Shown: positions 25,121-37,300 of the stretch, piece by piece
How the letters are laid out: each line of letters opens with the position of its first letter
Position numbering within the stretch: the first letter of the stretch is position 1
Assembly: GCA_964019135.1 (NCBI GenBank)
Contig: OZ025250.1
Span: 47,461,174-47,525,173 of the forward strand
Reading direction: 5' to 3'
Source: Arenicola marina
Lineage: Eukaryota; Annelida; Polychaeta; Arenicolidae
DNA length: 64,000 nucleotides
Position numbers and translations under genes: made by a program
The notes under the pieces: model-generated
What the model was told of the DNA's origin: nothing
The model's database searches: none
The model's input: only the letters and a program-made list of their open reading frames with translations

Positions 25121-25325
25121 GTGAGTAAAGACGTTCGACTTTCGCCAATACGTTGTGACAGTATGGCAGACTCGATTGACGCATTGCAGCCCAAACATCC
25201 GGTGAGAGACATGCTGAAGAAACCACATTCGAAAGCGAGAACTTCAGCCGACAGACGAAACAGGGATCAGCAATATTCCGTGAGAGTGAACTTATCGGGC
25301 GGACGCAGTGCCGATGACCCCACAG

Positions 25326-25655
25326 GATTACACCGCCATCAACGAATTGTTATTGTTAGTAAGGGAAATGATGCATTCCCCCGGATGTCCAAATCTGGAG
25401 ACAGTAAAGCTGGAGACCGGGATCCAAACGCGATGCAAATCCCGGCGTCAGGAAAACAAACATGGCGGCCCCCACACTGTGCGATCGCGTCTCGATGACG
25501 TCACGGGTGACAGCCCCGCCAGCGCCGGACGGGAGGCGTACGCCAGGAACACACAGAAGCTGGTGGTGTCGCGCCCCCCTCCCTCCCCCGGAAACACTTT
25601 TCGATTTCACTACACACGAGTAGTCGTCGTGTGGCGAGTGGTGCCATGTAGCGGG
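25326..25655 (+). CDS. Exon 2 of unrecognised gene C
   Basis: The acceptor GACCCCACAG|G at 25325 opens a 110-codon frame in phase 0, matching the donor at 25121 over a 205-bp intron. It begins DYTAINELLLLVREMMHSPG and includes REAYARNTQKLVVSRPPPSP. It ends AGC GGG|GTAAGG in phase 0. The exon overlaps the read-through frame of exon 1 in another register. Function unknown. Confidence 0.45.
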
Positions 25656-25885
25656 GTAAGGAGCCACCATCCTCACTTACAAGCCGCTTGTGAGGCTGTT
25701 CAGTGATCGAGGCCTGAGGGGTGCAGCCCAGTGGCGGATCCAGCGGGGGGGGGGGTGGGGGGGGGGGGGGGGTACCGAGTGTTTCCCTCGCCTCGCCTGT
25801 CTGAAGGCGCGTGCTAAATGTTGTGGTTTCTACCACCAGGTTGATTGGGGCTCCATCTGGCGGGACTATGGGTAACTACTGCTAG

Positions 25886-25972
25886 GTGTTCATGGGAAAG
25901 ACTTCCGCTCCTCATCCACTGCGCCAGAAACAAACCGCGGATGACAGAACGATTAAGGCACGGCAGAGGAAG
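25886..25972 (+). CDS. Exon 3 of unrecognised gene C
   Basis: Acceptor ACTGCTAG|G, then 29 codons (VFMGKTSAPHPLRQKQTADD and a basic end) to AAG|GTAAAC, again phase 0. The 230-bp intron before it contains a long G-run (25745-25772). The frame stays open past the donor to a stop at 26114-26116, so this could also be a terminal exon. That extension includes a GGTGGCGCCCCCTGTGG block of the type seen in repeats, which argues against it. Confidence 0.35.
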
Positions 25973-26239
25973 GTAAACAAACACACTCTCAGGTGGTCAG
26001 AGGGCGTTCACGTCGCTGTGTGGATACTACTGATTAAGCGTGAAGAGTGTGTAGGCAACGTTCGGTGGCGCCCCCTGTGGCGTAAAGATCAACTTAATGC
26101 CAGTATCTTGAGCTGACTGTAGAACGCTACAGGAGTACGTGGCTGTCAATTACGGGCTAATGTTCTGGGTGTATTGCTTCGTTTTCAACGTACTAATATT
26201 AAACTCACTCCCTGGGCTCATTGCCTTCGCCGTCATAGC

Positions 26240-26700
26240 CCCACCGTCATTCGCCACCCCCCCCCCACCTCCCAAAAGCCCACGACTACCCCCAGGACCC
26301 ACAACCCCAAGAGCCTCACACGGACGCCCACCCCCACGACCTGCACCCTCACCCTCACCCCAACGACCCACAACCCTAGGATCCACAACCCCAAAACCCA
26401 CACCATGACGCCCACCACACGAACTACACCCCACCCCACCCGCACAACCCACACCCCGAAGACCAACACCGCCATGTTCCAAACCCAGCACGCCTACTGC
26501 CCACTCCCCCAAACGTCCACTCGCCAGCAAACCCCAACCCCCACACACCCACCCCCGACATCCATCGACCCCCTACCCTCGCTAACCCACAACCCATACT
26601 TACCCACACTCCCACCGCCCACATCCCCCAAACCCCCACCGCCCACTAACCCACACCCCCCCCCCCGCCCACACCCCCCTGCCCTGCCACGCGGTCTTTA
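26240..26700 (+). repeat. C-rich degenerate repeat (CCCACAACCC type)
   Basis: About 460 bp of almost G-free plus strand built from imperfect CCCACAACCC/CCCACACCC words. Open frames on both strands follow from the lack of T-rich words and carry no domain. First of four tandem blocks that abut each other. Confidence 0.8.
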
Positions 26701-26721
26701 AGACCCGGGGCGGGGTATTCA

Positions 26722-27610
26722 CGTCTGTGTGGCTGTGTGTGGCTGTTTGGCTGTGTGTGGCTGTGTGTGGCTCTGTGGCTGTGTGTGGCAGTGTGGGAGT
26801 GTGGCTTTATGTGGCAGTGTATGGCTGTGTGTGGTTGTGTGGCTGCGTGGCTGTGTGTGGCTGTGTGTGGCTGTGTATAGCTGTGTGGCAGTGTGGGGCT
26901 GCGTGTGGCTGTGTGGGGCTGTATGTGGCTGTGTGGGGCTGTATGTGGCAGTGTGTTGCTGTGTGTGGCAGTGTGTTGCTGTGTGTGGCTGTGTGTGGTT
27001 GTGTGTGGCTGTGTGGCTGTGTGTGGCTGTGTGTGGCTGTATGTGACTGTGTGTGGTTGTGTGAGACTGTGTGTGGCTGTGTGGCTGTGTGTGGCTGTGT
27101 GTGGCTGCGTGTGGCTGTGTGGCTGTGTGTGGCAGTGTGGGGCTGCGTGTGGGGCTGCGTGTGGCTGTGTGTGGCTGTATGTGGCAGTGTGTGGCTGTGT
27201 GTGGTTGTGTGGGTGTGTGGCTGTGTGGCTGTGTGTGGCTGTGTGTGGCTGTATGTGACTGTGTGTGTCTGTGTGTGGCTGTGTGTGGCTGCGTGTGGCT
27301 GTGTGGTTGTGTTTGGCAGTGTGGGGTTGCGTGTGGGGCTGCGTGTGGCTGTGTGTGGCTGTATGTGGCAGTGTGTGGCTGTGTTTGGTTGTGTGGGTGT
27401 GTGGCTGTATGTGGCAGTTGATGGATGTGTGTGGTTGCGTGGCTGTGTGGCTGTATGTGGCTGTGTATGGCTGTGTGTGGCTGTGTGTGGCTGTGTGTGA
27501 CTGTGTGTGGATGTGTGTGGCTGTGTGTGGCCATCTGCCTGTGTGTGGCTGTGTGTGACTGTGTGGCTGTGTGGCTGTGTGTTACCGTGTGTGGCTGTGT
27601 GTGGCTGCCC
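26722..27610 (+). repeat. TGTGTGGC-type minisatellite
   Basis: Almost 0.9 kb of TGTGTGGCTG words with occasional GTATGTGGCAG and GGGGCTGCG variants; groups of variants recur, suggesting duplicated sub-blocks. Both strands are open for long stretches (a WLCVAV-like and a QPHTATHSH-like translation), which is a by-product of the repeat. Confidence 0.9.
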
Positions 27611-27704
27611 CAATCACGCCGGGCTGTTTGTCATAAACTCTTTATGTGGCACTCAGCTGCCTGGCAAGGACGTATTAAACCAATTGTGCATCTGTGTGTG
27701 TGCT

Positions 27705-28035
27705 GCCACCAAGAACAGCCACCAAGGACAGCCACCAAGCACAGCCACCAAGAACAGAACAGCCACTAAAAACAGCCACCAAGAAAAGCCATCAAGAACA
27801 GCCACCAAGAACAGCCACCAAGAACAGCCACCAAGAACAGCCTCCAAGAACAGCCACCAAGAACAGCCACCAAGAACAGCCACCAAAAACAGCCACCAAA
27901 AACAACCACACAGTAGCCACCAAACAGCCACCAAGAACAGCCACACAGTAGCCACCAAACAGCCGCCATAAACAGCCACCGAGAACAGCCACCAAGAACA
28001 GCCACCATGAACAGCCACCAAACAGCCACCATGGC
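27705..28035 (+). repeat. 12-13 bp tandem repeat (AGCCACCAAGAAC)
   Basis: About 25 units of AGCCACCAAGAAC with AGCCACACAGT and AACAACC variants. Its reverse complement contains GTGGCTGTT, close to the GTGGCTGTG of the block at 26722-27610, so the two blocks are in inverted relation. Confidence 0.9.
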
Positions 28036-28350
28036 TTGGGGTGTGGGGTGGATAATACTTGACTTGGCTTGCGGGTATGGGGTGTGGGGTGGATTATACT
28101 GGACTTGGCTTGGGGGTGTGGGGTGTGGGCTGGATTATGCTTGACTTGGCTTGGGGGTGTGGGGTGGATTATTCTTGACTTGGCTTAGGGGTATTGGGTG
28201 TGGGGTGGATTATTCTGGACTTGGCTTGGGGGTATGGGGTGTGGGGTGGATTATACTTGACTTGTCTTGGGGGTGTGGGGTGTGGGGTGGATTATATTGG
28301 ACTTGGCTTCGGGGTGTGGGTGGATCGTCCTTTGCTTGGCTTTGAGTCAG
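28036..28350 (+). repeat. About 40-bp tandem repeat (GGTGTGGGGTGGATTATAC)
   Basis: Around seven units, each GGTGTGGGGTGGATTATAC then TTGACTTGGCTTGGGGG, with small indels. A G-run follows at about 28390. Confidence 0.85.
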
Positions 28351-29430
28351 GGTGGCAAGTAGGTTTTTTTTTCGGCGTTTGTTCTGAGAGTGGGGGGGGG
28401 GGGGTCACCGGGTCGGCATGAGGGGGGTCGCGGCGACTAGGGTCACTGAGATGAGCGATGGGGATGGCGTCCTCAGCAGAAAGCCCTGATTATGACTCCA
28501 TAGAGGGCGCTACGCCGACATGATGTACACAGCCTGGCAGTCAGCCAGCCTCCACTGAAGTCAGGGGGCGCCGCCAAAAAGGGTTGCCGCCTGGGCAGGC
28601 GGCGAAATCGTGACTGGCGGTCACTTGTAAATTTTATTGTGAGCTACAGATAGAACAAACAATTCTGTAATTTGGAGGATAGACAATTGGGTATGATATG
28701 AATCGGTAAAGCAGCGTTAGAGGCCAGGCTGGCGGTTCCCTTTAATGTTTGAGGTAACACATCTAAACAGTTTGGGCCACGCCAAAACAACTCTAGCTCA
28801 TATTAATTTTCTTCTGTGCGTACTCGCTTATATTCCTGAGTTGTAGCGTCCCAAATAGTAGAAGGGAATATTTTTATATTTTCACACCTACCAATTGAAA
28901 TACTTGGAGCGAGGTAAGTGACGTCAAAGGGGAATACAAACGCATGTGCTTTTACATTGAGGGGCAGATTCTCTCGTTGGCGCGTTGGCTTGAACTCAAC
29001 AAAAGCACTCAACCATGAGAACAATACATGCCTTATAGACAACAGATGTCTACGCACTGCTCAACTGTCAATGTGACATCATTGGGGAATTTTAAAGTAA
29101 CCAATACAATGATGCAATAAGTAAACCCGACGGACCTCAGTTGTGCTAGTTTTGGCGAATGTGTTTGTAGTTAGTGGAGTAAAAACTGTAAACTCCTGAA
29201 ACACATTATTATTTGTTCATCGATATCGCCTTGCTTAGCTAGCTGAAGAAATCCGTTCGTCACGATTTTACTTCTGTTTAGCTGACACTTTTATTATCTG
29301 TGAAATGGTATAATATAGGTCATCCAAGACCAAATAGCAGTAGTTGGTAAAATATGATCCTTGCATTTAGAAATGAACAAGTGAAAAACTCACCTGTGAT
29401 ATCCGTAATAATAACTGTCTTGGAAGGCTG
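28350..29430. other. No gene recognised
   Basis: Nothing with coding character was found. A TGACGTCA palindrome lies at 28919-28926 within a short minus-strand open frame. Confidence 0.45.
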
Positions 29431-29592
29431 CTTGACATTCAAGACTGATTCTAACGTTGAATCATCCGCCCGCTAATGTTCTAGGTTCAAATACGGGCCC
29501 AGGCACCTAATCTGGAGCGTGTATTTTATTCATTCATCCTTCATCGGGCAGATTTACCCTTGTGTGTACAAAAGTGGCGCAAAAACCATTTA
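29430..29592 (+). repeat. tRNA-derived SINE-like element, copy B
   Basis: A degenerate B box (GGTTCAAATAC) is followed by CACCTAATCTGGAGCGTGT, ATTCATTCATCCTTCATCGG and GTACAAAAGTGGCGCAAAAA, the same block order as the minus-strand copy at 2581-2750. The A-box half has decayed. Confidence 0.6.
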
Positions 29593-29756
29593 TTTCGTTT
29601 CCCTCAGATATCTTGCAATTATTGCAGGGTAAAAGGTATTTGATGTTTTCTCTGATTAGGATATGACATGATCTGAAAAAGAGAAAGGTTCCCGAATCGG
29701 CGATTTGATGACACGTGACGACGCAACGATGGCAAGCTGACTACACCATACTGAAG

Positions 29757-29925
29757 CCCTGATGACGTCATCATGACGCGTTCAGGACGCCATGGTGGTG
29801 TCATAAAGAGGACCTAATGACGCTATAATGGCACTATAATGACGCCATCACGACTGCATCTTGACACCTTGATGATGTCATAATAAAGACTTAATTACGC
29901 CATAACGACGCATTGACGCTATGAT
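29757..29925 (+). repeat. Degenerate short repeat with TGACGCCAT words
   Basis: Repeated words such as AATGACGC, ATAATGGCA, ATGACGCCAT and TGATGACGTCATCATGACGC follow each other irregularly. It leads directly into the 24-bp array at 29928. Confidence 0.5.
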
Positions 29926-29927
29926 TG

Positions 29928-30040
29928 TTGTAAATGACCGCGCTATGATTGTTGTAAATGAGCGCGTTATGATTGTTGTAAATGAGCGCGCTATGATTGT
30001 TGTAAATGACCGCGCTATGGTTGTTGGGACCCGACCGCGT
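29928..30040 (+). repeat. 24-bp tandem repeat (ATGATTGTTGTAAATGA)
   Basis: Five units of CGCGCTATGATTGTTGTAAA plus TGAC/TGAG, the last one diverged. Four are nearly identical. Confidence 0.85.
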
Positions 30041-30059
30041 TCTGATTGTAAACGCTATA

Positions 30060-32939
30060 TCTAGGATTGCTGTAACCGATAGGGCTATGGGCTAAGTCGA
30101 CAGGACGAGCGTCCTTCAGTAACCGGATTATATTTAAGTCTCACAATTAATTGCGGCATTAATGTATGGAAGAATGTGTGTTTTTTCTATGGTTGATATA
30201 TATATAGACTAAAGTATTACAGATATTTAAGGGCGATCAAAAAAATGATTGATGGTCCTTGTTCGCTGAATCGACTTTTTGGTAACGGGATAGCTTGATA
30301 TTTATTATCTTCTCTGTCGATATACAACAAATTACGTTGCCAGGTAAGATCATCGGGCTAGATCGGTAGGCGTTGTCGCCATGGTTATGCGTAATCAAAT
30401 CTCTGTTAGTCGCATGCCTACTGAAGGTCACCGACAGCTGATTTGAAAGAGTTTCTTTGCTTCGTCTTTCTATATTGACTGCCCGAGCGAGAACGGATTG
30501 TTTGAATGGAACATATATTAATGGGACTTGAAGGTAAAAGTGTAGATCTGTGTCTGCAAAAGAGGTCAACAAAATATTGAGAATTGAAATGTTTTTTACC
30601 GGTTACTTAATTAGGAAGCATCAAGCGGAATCAAAGATTATTACAATATGTCGAAGTGTTCTCCTTCAATGAGCTGCCACGTCTACTACACTACATAGAT
30701 ACGGCATCTGCCAAAGGTACTCCTATCTATCATTTAATTCTTAGATTTAAGACGCCTCCCTGTGACAACCTCCCGGGGACAACAATTAAAGATGATATCG
30801 CATGTATCAATGGGATATATACCTAATTGGGAAGACAGAAACGCGCGCAGATAGAAAACAGAAAACAGCATTTGGTTATAACTAAACAATGTTTATTGTA
30901 TCGCATGTTAATGACTGAAGACGTTAAAAGGCACGATTGGCACACATTGCATTATATCCTTAATGCATCGATGATATGAAAAAGTCCAGCACCACTGCCA
31001 ACAAGCAAAGTGACGCGATATGTTTATATTAGCTTAAACTCGATATAAGGACACTGGCTTGCTACACCATTAGCATAAACAGAGCGTGAACTCATAGCAA
31101 GAGCTCTCGGTGAGGCAGACCAATTTGTGGGATCACCATCATGATGAGCTAAAACTCTATACAATAGCCAGGAGGCGTTATGACCAGCATCATGGTGGGT
31201 GACAATATATTCATTCATTCATTAATTCAAGCTTCCAGTGATGATCTGTAGGCAATGTGTCCAGCTGCAACGACGTGAAAAACACAATTAATATGTCGTC
31301 ATTAAAGCCCATAGCACAAAATCCACACTGCACATTGACATACTGATTATCTGGAGACCAGATCGACCAGTAAAACAAATTAGCTCAGCAAACGTGCAAT
31401 TACGACAAATATTGCCATTTCTGACATTTTGTATGTCTAAGCAAAGGGTCAAAACCGCTCGTAGGATTAAATTTACATATGTAGCAAGGTAAAACATATT
31501 ATACATTAGATTATATATATATATACATATTAGTCTAATTGTGGGGGTTGGTAGTGGCGGCGGGGGTTGGTCAAGAAAACATTTCTGCAACAAGTACATT
31601 GAATTTCTATTCGCCTCATCTTTTACTTCTTCAAAGATTAATACTGGTCAGAAAATACGCCCACTGAATGATGTTTACCAAGATTGCATTTTTATCCTTC
31701 ATTGCGTTTGGATCAAATAAAAGTATAAAATACAATGCTATCCATGCAAGTGGTATATACGTGGCAACCATGGAAAGCGATTGAGCACATTGTATTTCTT
31801 TTAAGCAGGTATGACTAGTCTATTTAAGCGAGAGGAACACCAGGACTTCATGTATGGGTGTGAGGCAAGGGTGGGAGGGTGAGGTGGGGGGGGGGGGGGC
31901 GGGCGGGGGGTGGGGGGTATACATCATCAACTGCTATGGGTCTGTGTCAACTAATTCTCCTGGGGGTGGGGGAGCAGCAAAGCAGCACACAGAACAGCAA
32001 GCAGAAGAACAACTGAGAGGAAACAAAGTGGCCAACAGGGAGCGAATAACGCAGGAACCTGGTACAGCAAAGAGAAAAGAAAACATGAATACAAACAGAG
32101 CGTGGAAGAGTAAAAAGCGAGCGGTGTGACAAACACAGCTCCACAACGAACGAGACCCGAATATTTGCTCAATAAATTTGGTCAATATTAAAAGGAATGT
32201 GAATATTGAGTAGATTTGCATGTCACGGACAAACTATCTATTATTACTAGTCAAGTAATCAAGTATCACATTTACCTCACATGCTAACAATAAATATATT
32301 TCAAGCCCGATGCTTAAAACCTTATTTAGACTCCTATTATAACTACAAGTCAGGCACTACACAACACGTTACATGTCACTGGCGGAGACAAAATAACTCT
32401 CCTCATTATATTCAATGTTAGGCCATGCACGACCGGAAATATATCAAGTCAGTGTCAGTGACGTGTGTTTTAAAGCTATTAACATCCCTTTTGAGTCCTT
32501 GGAATCAACTTGATTTCATATAAGTTTCAATCACTGAAAACTGGAAGGTATTTGTAGAGGGAGAGGGGGATGGGGGTAGGTGGGGGCTTTAATGGGTGGA
32601 GCAGGCGGCCACAGCTCACAATTACAGACATCGAACCACAAACAATTCAACTAACGTCAGTTGAGGGCAGCTTAACCGGCTAACCCCCCCCCCACCCCGG
32701 TAATAGGAGAGAGGGGGGGGGGTGTAGGGCAGGTTAGGGAGGTCCCAGTGTGGCTGCGGTGGGTGGGGGGAGGGGACGGGCGTGGCACCCTGTCCCTCCC
32801 TCACAGAGACGTTTACAGTGACACCTTTCTAAACGTAAACAACATGTCAAATATCCCCTAAAGCTGTGACAGCACCACCCCCACCCACCCTTCACCCCCC
32901 CTCACCAGGGAGAAGGTGTGTAGGGGAGAGGGTGTGGGG
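30060..32939. other. No gene recognised; G-runs
   Basis: No exon could be supported. A minus-strand frame at 31218-31024 has an AATAAA about 130 bp downstream (complement near 30893-30898), but no domain or acceptor. (TA)n lies at 31511-31525, and G-runs near 31887-31915 and 32710-32722. Confidence 0.4.
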
Positions 32940-33139
32940 NNNNNNNNNNNNNNNNNNNNNNNNNNNNNNNNNNNNNNNNNNNNNNNNNNNNNNNNNNNNN
33001 NNNNNNNNNNNNNNNNNNNNNNNNNNNNNNNNNNNNNNNNNNNNNNNNNNNNNNNNNNNNNNNNNNNNNNNNNNNNNNNNNNNNNNNNNNNNNNNNNNNN
33101 NNNNNNNNNNNNNNNNNNNNNNNNNNNNNNNNNNNNNNN
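32940..33139. other. Assembly gap (200 N)
   Basis: Exactly 200 N, a typical placeholder length. The left flank is C- and G-rich; the right flank enters copy 2 of the 0.9-kb dispersed repeat within three bases, so the true gap size is unknown. Confidence 0.98.
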
Positions 33140-33142
33140 CAG

Positions 33143-34003
33143 GAAATTTGATAGTTGCCACCTATTTGGTAACACCTTGCATTCGTATTTTCTTTCCGAT
33201 CTATTATAAATTTCCACTAATAAGTATCTGGGAATTTATTTGCATCACGTGACTCACTCAATTCATATGAACTGCGAATGTTCTTATGCATTACGACAGA
33301 TCTGGCATTGCGTCAAACCTGAGCGCAGACACGTGTCTCGTGTGACGTCATTGTATGCGTCATTGGTGCTTGTGACAGTATACTTGTTCCAGATTGCTTG
33401 TCCTCCTCCCATGTAATGGCGGACCGAGCGCATGGGGTGGGGTGGCGGGGAGAAGACGGGATGGCTGTGCTGCCGACTGTTTTGCCCACATCCCTCTTCT
33501 TTCCCCCTCTCCACCTCCTCGCTGAAGCCTCCCGAGCGCCAGTTCACTGCCCGCCCCCCCACCCTCTGCGGTCGCCAGGCTTGCCGCGCCGGCCCTTTAC
33601 CGGTCGCCAGGATTTAGCAGGGACACCAGTCGCATGCAACTCGACCCCTCTACCCTCCACCCTCCACCCTCATCTCACACACAGGCTAATTACTGGTACT
33701 TTAGATCAAAGTCGGTATTTAGAGGATAAAGCCTTTATTGTATTTTTCTCGGGTTATGATGACATAAGTTATAGTTAAAATAACATAACATTATTTCAAA
33801 AGTAACAACATCCATCATAGTGGCATCCGATGACGTCATCGCATCATTTTCCTCGTCTGTAGCAGACGTGCCTGTGAAATGGTCTCTGAAAGAAAGTGAA
33901 ATATAGTTAGCGTATTTATATTTATTATGCTCTTCACATTTAGATCGCATATAATTAATTGAAAACCAGAAGTAAACAACAACCATGCTACTACACACAT
34001 TGA
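33143..34003 (+). repeat. Dispersed repeat of about 0.9 kb, copy 2
   Basis: Starts GGAAATTTGATAGTTGCCACC and parallels 17123-18070 throughout. Two TGACGTCA palindromes (33343-33350 and 33831-33838) are conserved at the same relative places as in copy 1. Confidence 0.8.
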
Positions 34004-34336
34004 TATATGTTTCAACGAGCTTCCGCGCATCCAAGGTTGGGGGGGGGGGGGTCTTAGTCCCTAATCCCCATGCAATGTTAGAGGGTGAGTCATGAGAGTG
34101 TTCTTGGGTATTCTTTATATGTTCGCTTCCAGAAATAACGGCCGCTAGCAATATTCTAATATATATTATTATGTAGATATGAAGGCGCTACTTGACGAGG
34201 ATGTGACATACCATGTGGCACCGACACATGCGTCGGAAGATGTTGGTTTCACAGCAGCCTCCGCGGGGGCAGACCTTCCTGCAGTCCCAGTGGGTGAAGC
34301 AGCCCCATGCCCGTTCCTCCCGATCCAAGTCCGTCT

Positions 34337-37300
34337 CTGGCAACACAAAAACACGGCATGGGTATGGTCCGGCTCTGGCAACACAAACACAAACACACGG
34401 CATGGGTATGATCCGGCTCTGGCAACACAAACACAAACACACGGCATGGCTATGGTCCGGCTCTGGCAACACAAACACACGGCATGGGTATGGTCCGGCT
34501 CTGGCAAGACAAACACACGGCATGGGTATGGTCCGGCTCTGGCAACACAAACACAAACACACGGCATGGCTATGGTCCGGCTCTGGCAACACAAACACAC
34601 GGCATGGGTATGATCCGGCTCTGGCAACACAAACACAAACACACGGCATGGCTATGGTCCGGCTCTGGCAACACAAACACACGGCATGGGTATGGTCCGG
34701 CTCTGGCAACACAAACACACGGCATGGGTATGGTCCGGCTCTGGCAACACAAACACACGGCATGGGTATGATCCGGCTCTGGCAACACAAACACACGGCA
34801 TGGGTATGGTCCGGCTCTGGCAACACAAAAATACGGCAAGGGTATGGTCCGGCTCTGGCAACACAAACACAAACACACGGCAAGGGTATGATCCGGCTCT
34901 GGCAACACCAACACACGGCATGTGTATGGTCCGGCTCTGGCAACACAAACACAAACACACGGCATGGCTATGGTCCGGCTCTGGCAACACAAACACAAAC
35001 ACACGGCATGGGTATGATCCGGCTCTGGCAACACAAACACAAACACACGGCATGGCTATGGTCCGGCTCTGGCAAGACAAACACACGGCATGGGTATGGT
35101 CCGCCTCTGGCCACACAAACACAAATACACGGCATGGCTATGGTCCGGCTCTGGCAACACAAACACAAACACACGGCATGGGTATGGTCCGGCTCTGGCA
35201 ACACAAACACAAACACACGGCATGGGTATGGTCCGGCTCTGGCAACACAAACACAAACACACGGCATGGGTATGATCCGGCTCTGGCAACACAAACACAA
35301 ATACACGGCATGGGTATGGTCCGGCTCGGGCAACACAAACACAAACACACGGCATGGATATCGTCCGGCTCAGGCAACACAAACACACGGCATGGGTATG
35401 ATCCGGCTCTGGCAACACAAACACAAACACACGGCATGGGTATGGTCCGGCTCTGGCAACACAAACACACGGCATGGGTATGGTCCGGCTCTGGCAACAC
35501 AAACACAAACACACGGCATGGCTATGGTCCGGCTCTGGCAACACAAACACAAACACACGGCATGGGTATGATCCGGCTCTGGCAACACAAGCACAAACAC
35601 ACGGCATGGCTATGGTCCGGCTCTGGCAAGACAAACACACGGCATGGGTATGGTCCGGCTCTGGCAACACAAATACAAACACACGGCATGGCTATGGTCC
35701 GGCTCTGGCAACACAAACACAAACACACGGCATGGGTATGATCCGGCTCTGGCAACACAAACACAAACACACGGCATGGCTATGGTCCGGCTCTGGCAAG
35801 ACAAACACACGGCATGGGTATGGTCCGGCTCTGGCAACACAAACACAAACACACGGCATGGCTATGGTCCGGCTCTGGCAACACAAACACAAACACACGG
35901 CATGGCTATGGTCCGGCTCTGGCAACACAAACACAAACACACGGCATGGGTATGGTCCGGCTCTGGCAACACAAACACAAACACACGGCATGGGTATGAT
36001 CCGGCTCTGGCAACACAAACACAAATACACGGCATGGGTATGGTCCGGCTCTGGCAACACAAACACAAACACACGGCATGGGTATCGTCCGGCTCAGGCA
36101 ACACAAACACACGGCATGGGTATGGTCCGGCTCTGGCAACACAAACACAAACACACGGCATGGGTATGGTCCGGCTCTGGCAACACAAACACACGGCATG
36201 GGTATGGTCCGGCTCTGGCAACACAAACACACGGCATGGGTATGGTCCGGCTCTGGCAGCACAAACACAAGCACATGGCATGGGTATGGTCCGGCTCTGG
36301 CAACACAAACACACGGCATGGGTATGGTCCGGCTCTGGCAACACAGACACACGGCAAGGGTATGGTCCGGCTCTGGCAGCACAAATACAAACACACGGCA
36401 TGGCTATGGTCCGGCTCTGGCAACACAGACACACGGCAAGGGTATGGTCCGGCTCTGGCAACACAAACACACGGCATGGGTATGGTCCGGCTCTGGCAAC
36501 ACAAACACACGGCATGGGTATGGTCCGGCTCTGGCAACACAAACACACGGCAAGGGTATGGTCCGGCTCTGGCAACACAAACACACGGCATGGGTATGGT
36601 CCGGCTCTGGCAACACAGACACACGGCAAGGGTATGGTCCGGCTCTGGCAACACAAACACACGGCAAGGGTATGGTCCGGCTCTGGCAACACAAACACAC
36701 GGCAAGGGTATGGTCCGGCTCTGGCAACACAAACACACGGCATGGGTATGGTCCGGCTCTGGCAACACAGACACACGGCAAGGGTATGGTCCGGCTCTGG
36801 CAACACAAACACACGGCATGGGTATGGTCCGGCTCTGGCAACACAGACACACGGCAAGGGTATGGTCCGGCTCTGGCAACACAAACACACGGCAAGGGTA
36901 TGGTCCGGCTCTGGCAACACAGACACACGGCATGGGTATGGTCCGGCTCTGGCAACACAAACACACGGCATGGGTATGGTCCGGCTCTGGCAACACAAAC
37001 ACACGGCATGGGTATGATCCGGCTCTGGCAACACAAACACACGGCATGGGTATGGTCCGGCTCTGGCAACACAAAAATACGGCAAGGGTATGGTCCGGCT
37101 CTGGCAACACAAACACAAACACACGGCATGGGTATGATCCGGCTCTGGCAACACAAACACACGGCATGTGTATGGTCCGGCTCTGGCAACACAAACACAA
37201 ACACACGGCATGGCTATGGTCCGGCTCTGGCAACACAAACACAAACACACGGCATGGGTATGATCCGGCTCTGGCAACACAAACACAAACACACGGCATG

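Noticed and set aside
25886..26116. Single 77-codon terminal exon
   Set aside because: Possible, but the extension past the donor at 25973 includes repeat-like GGCGCCCCCTGTGG sequence; the shorter spliced exon is preferred.
26719..27613. Histidine/threonine-rich and cysteine/valine-rich frames
   Set aside because: Direct translations of the TGTGTGGC minisatellite.
31024..31218. 64-codon minus-strand frame with AATAAA about 130 bp downstream
   Set aside because: No acceptor, domain or partner exon could be found; could be a terminal exon, but support is too thin.
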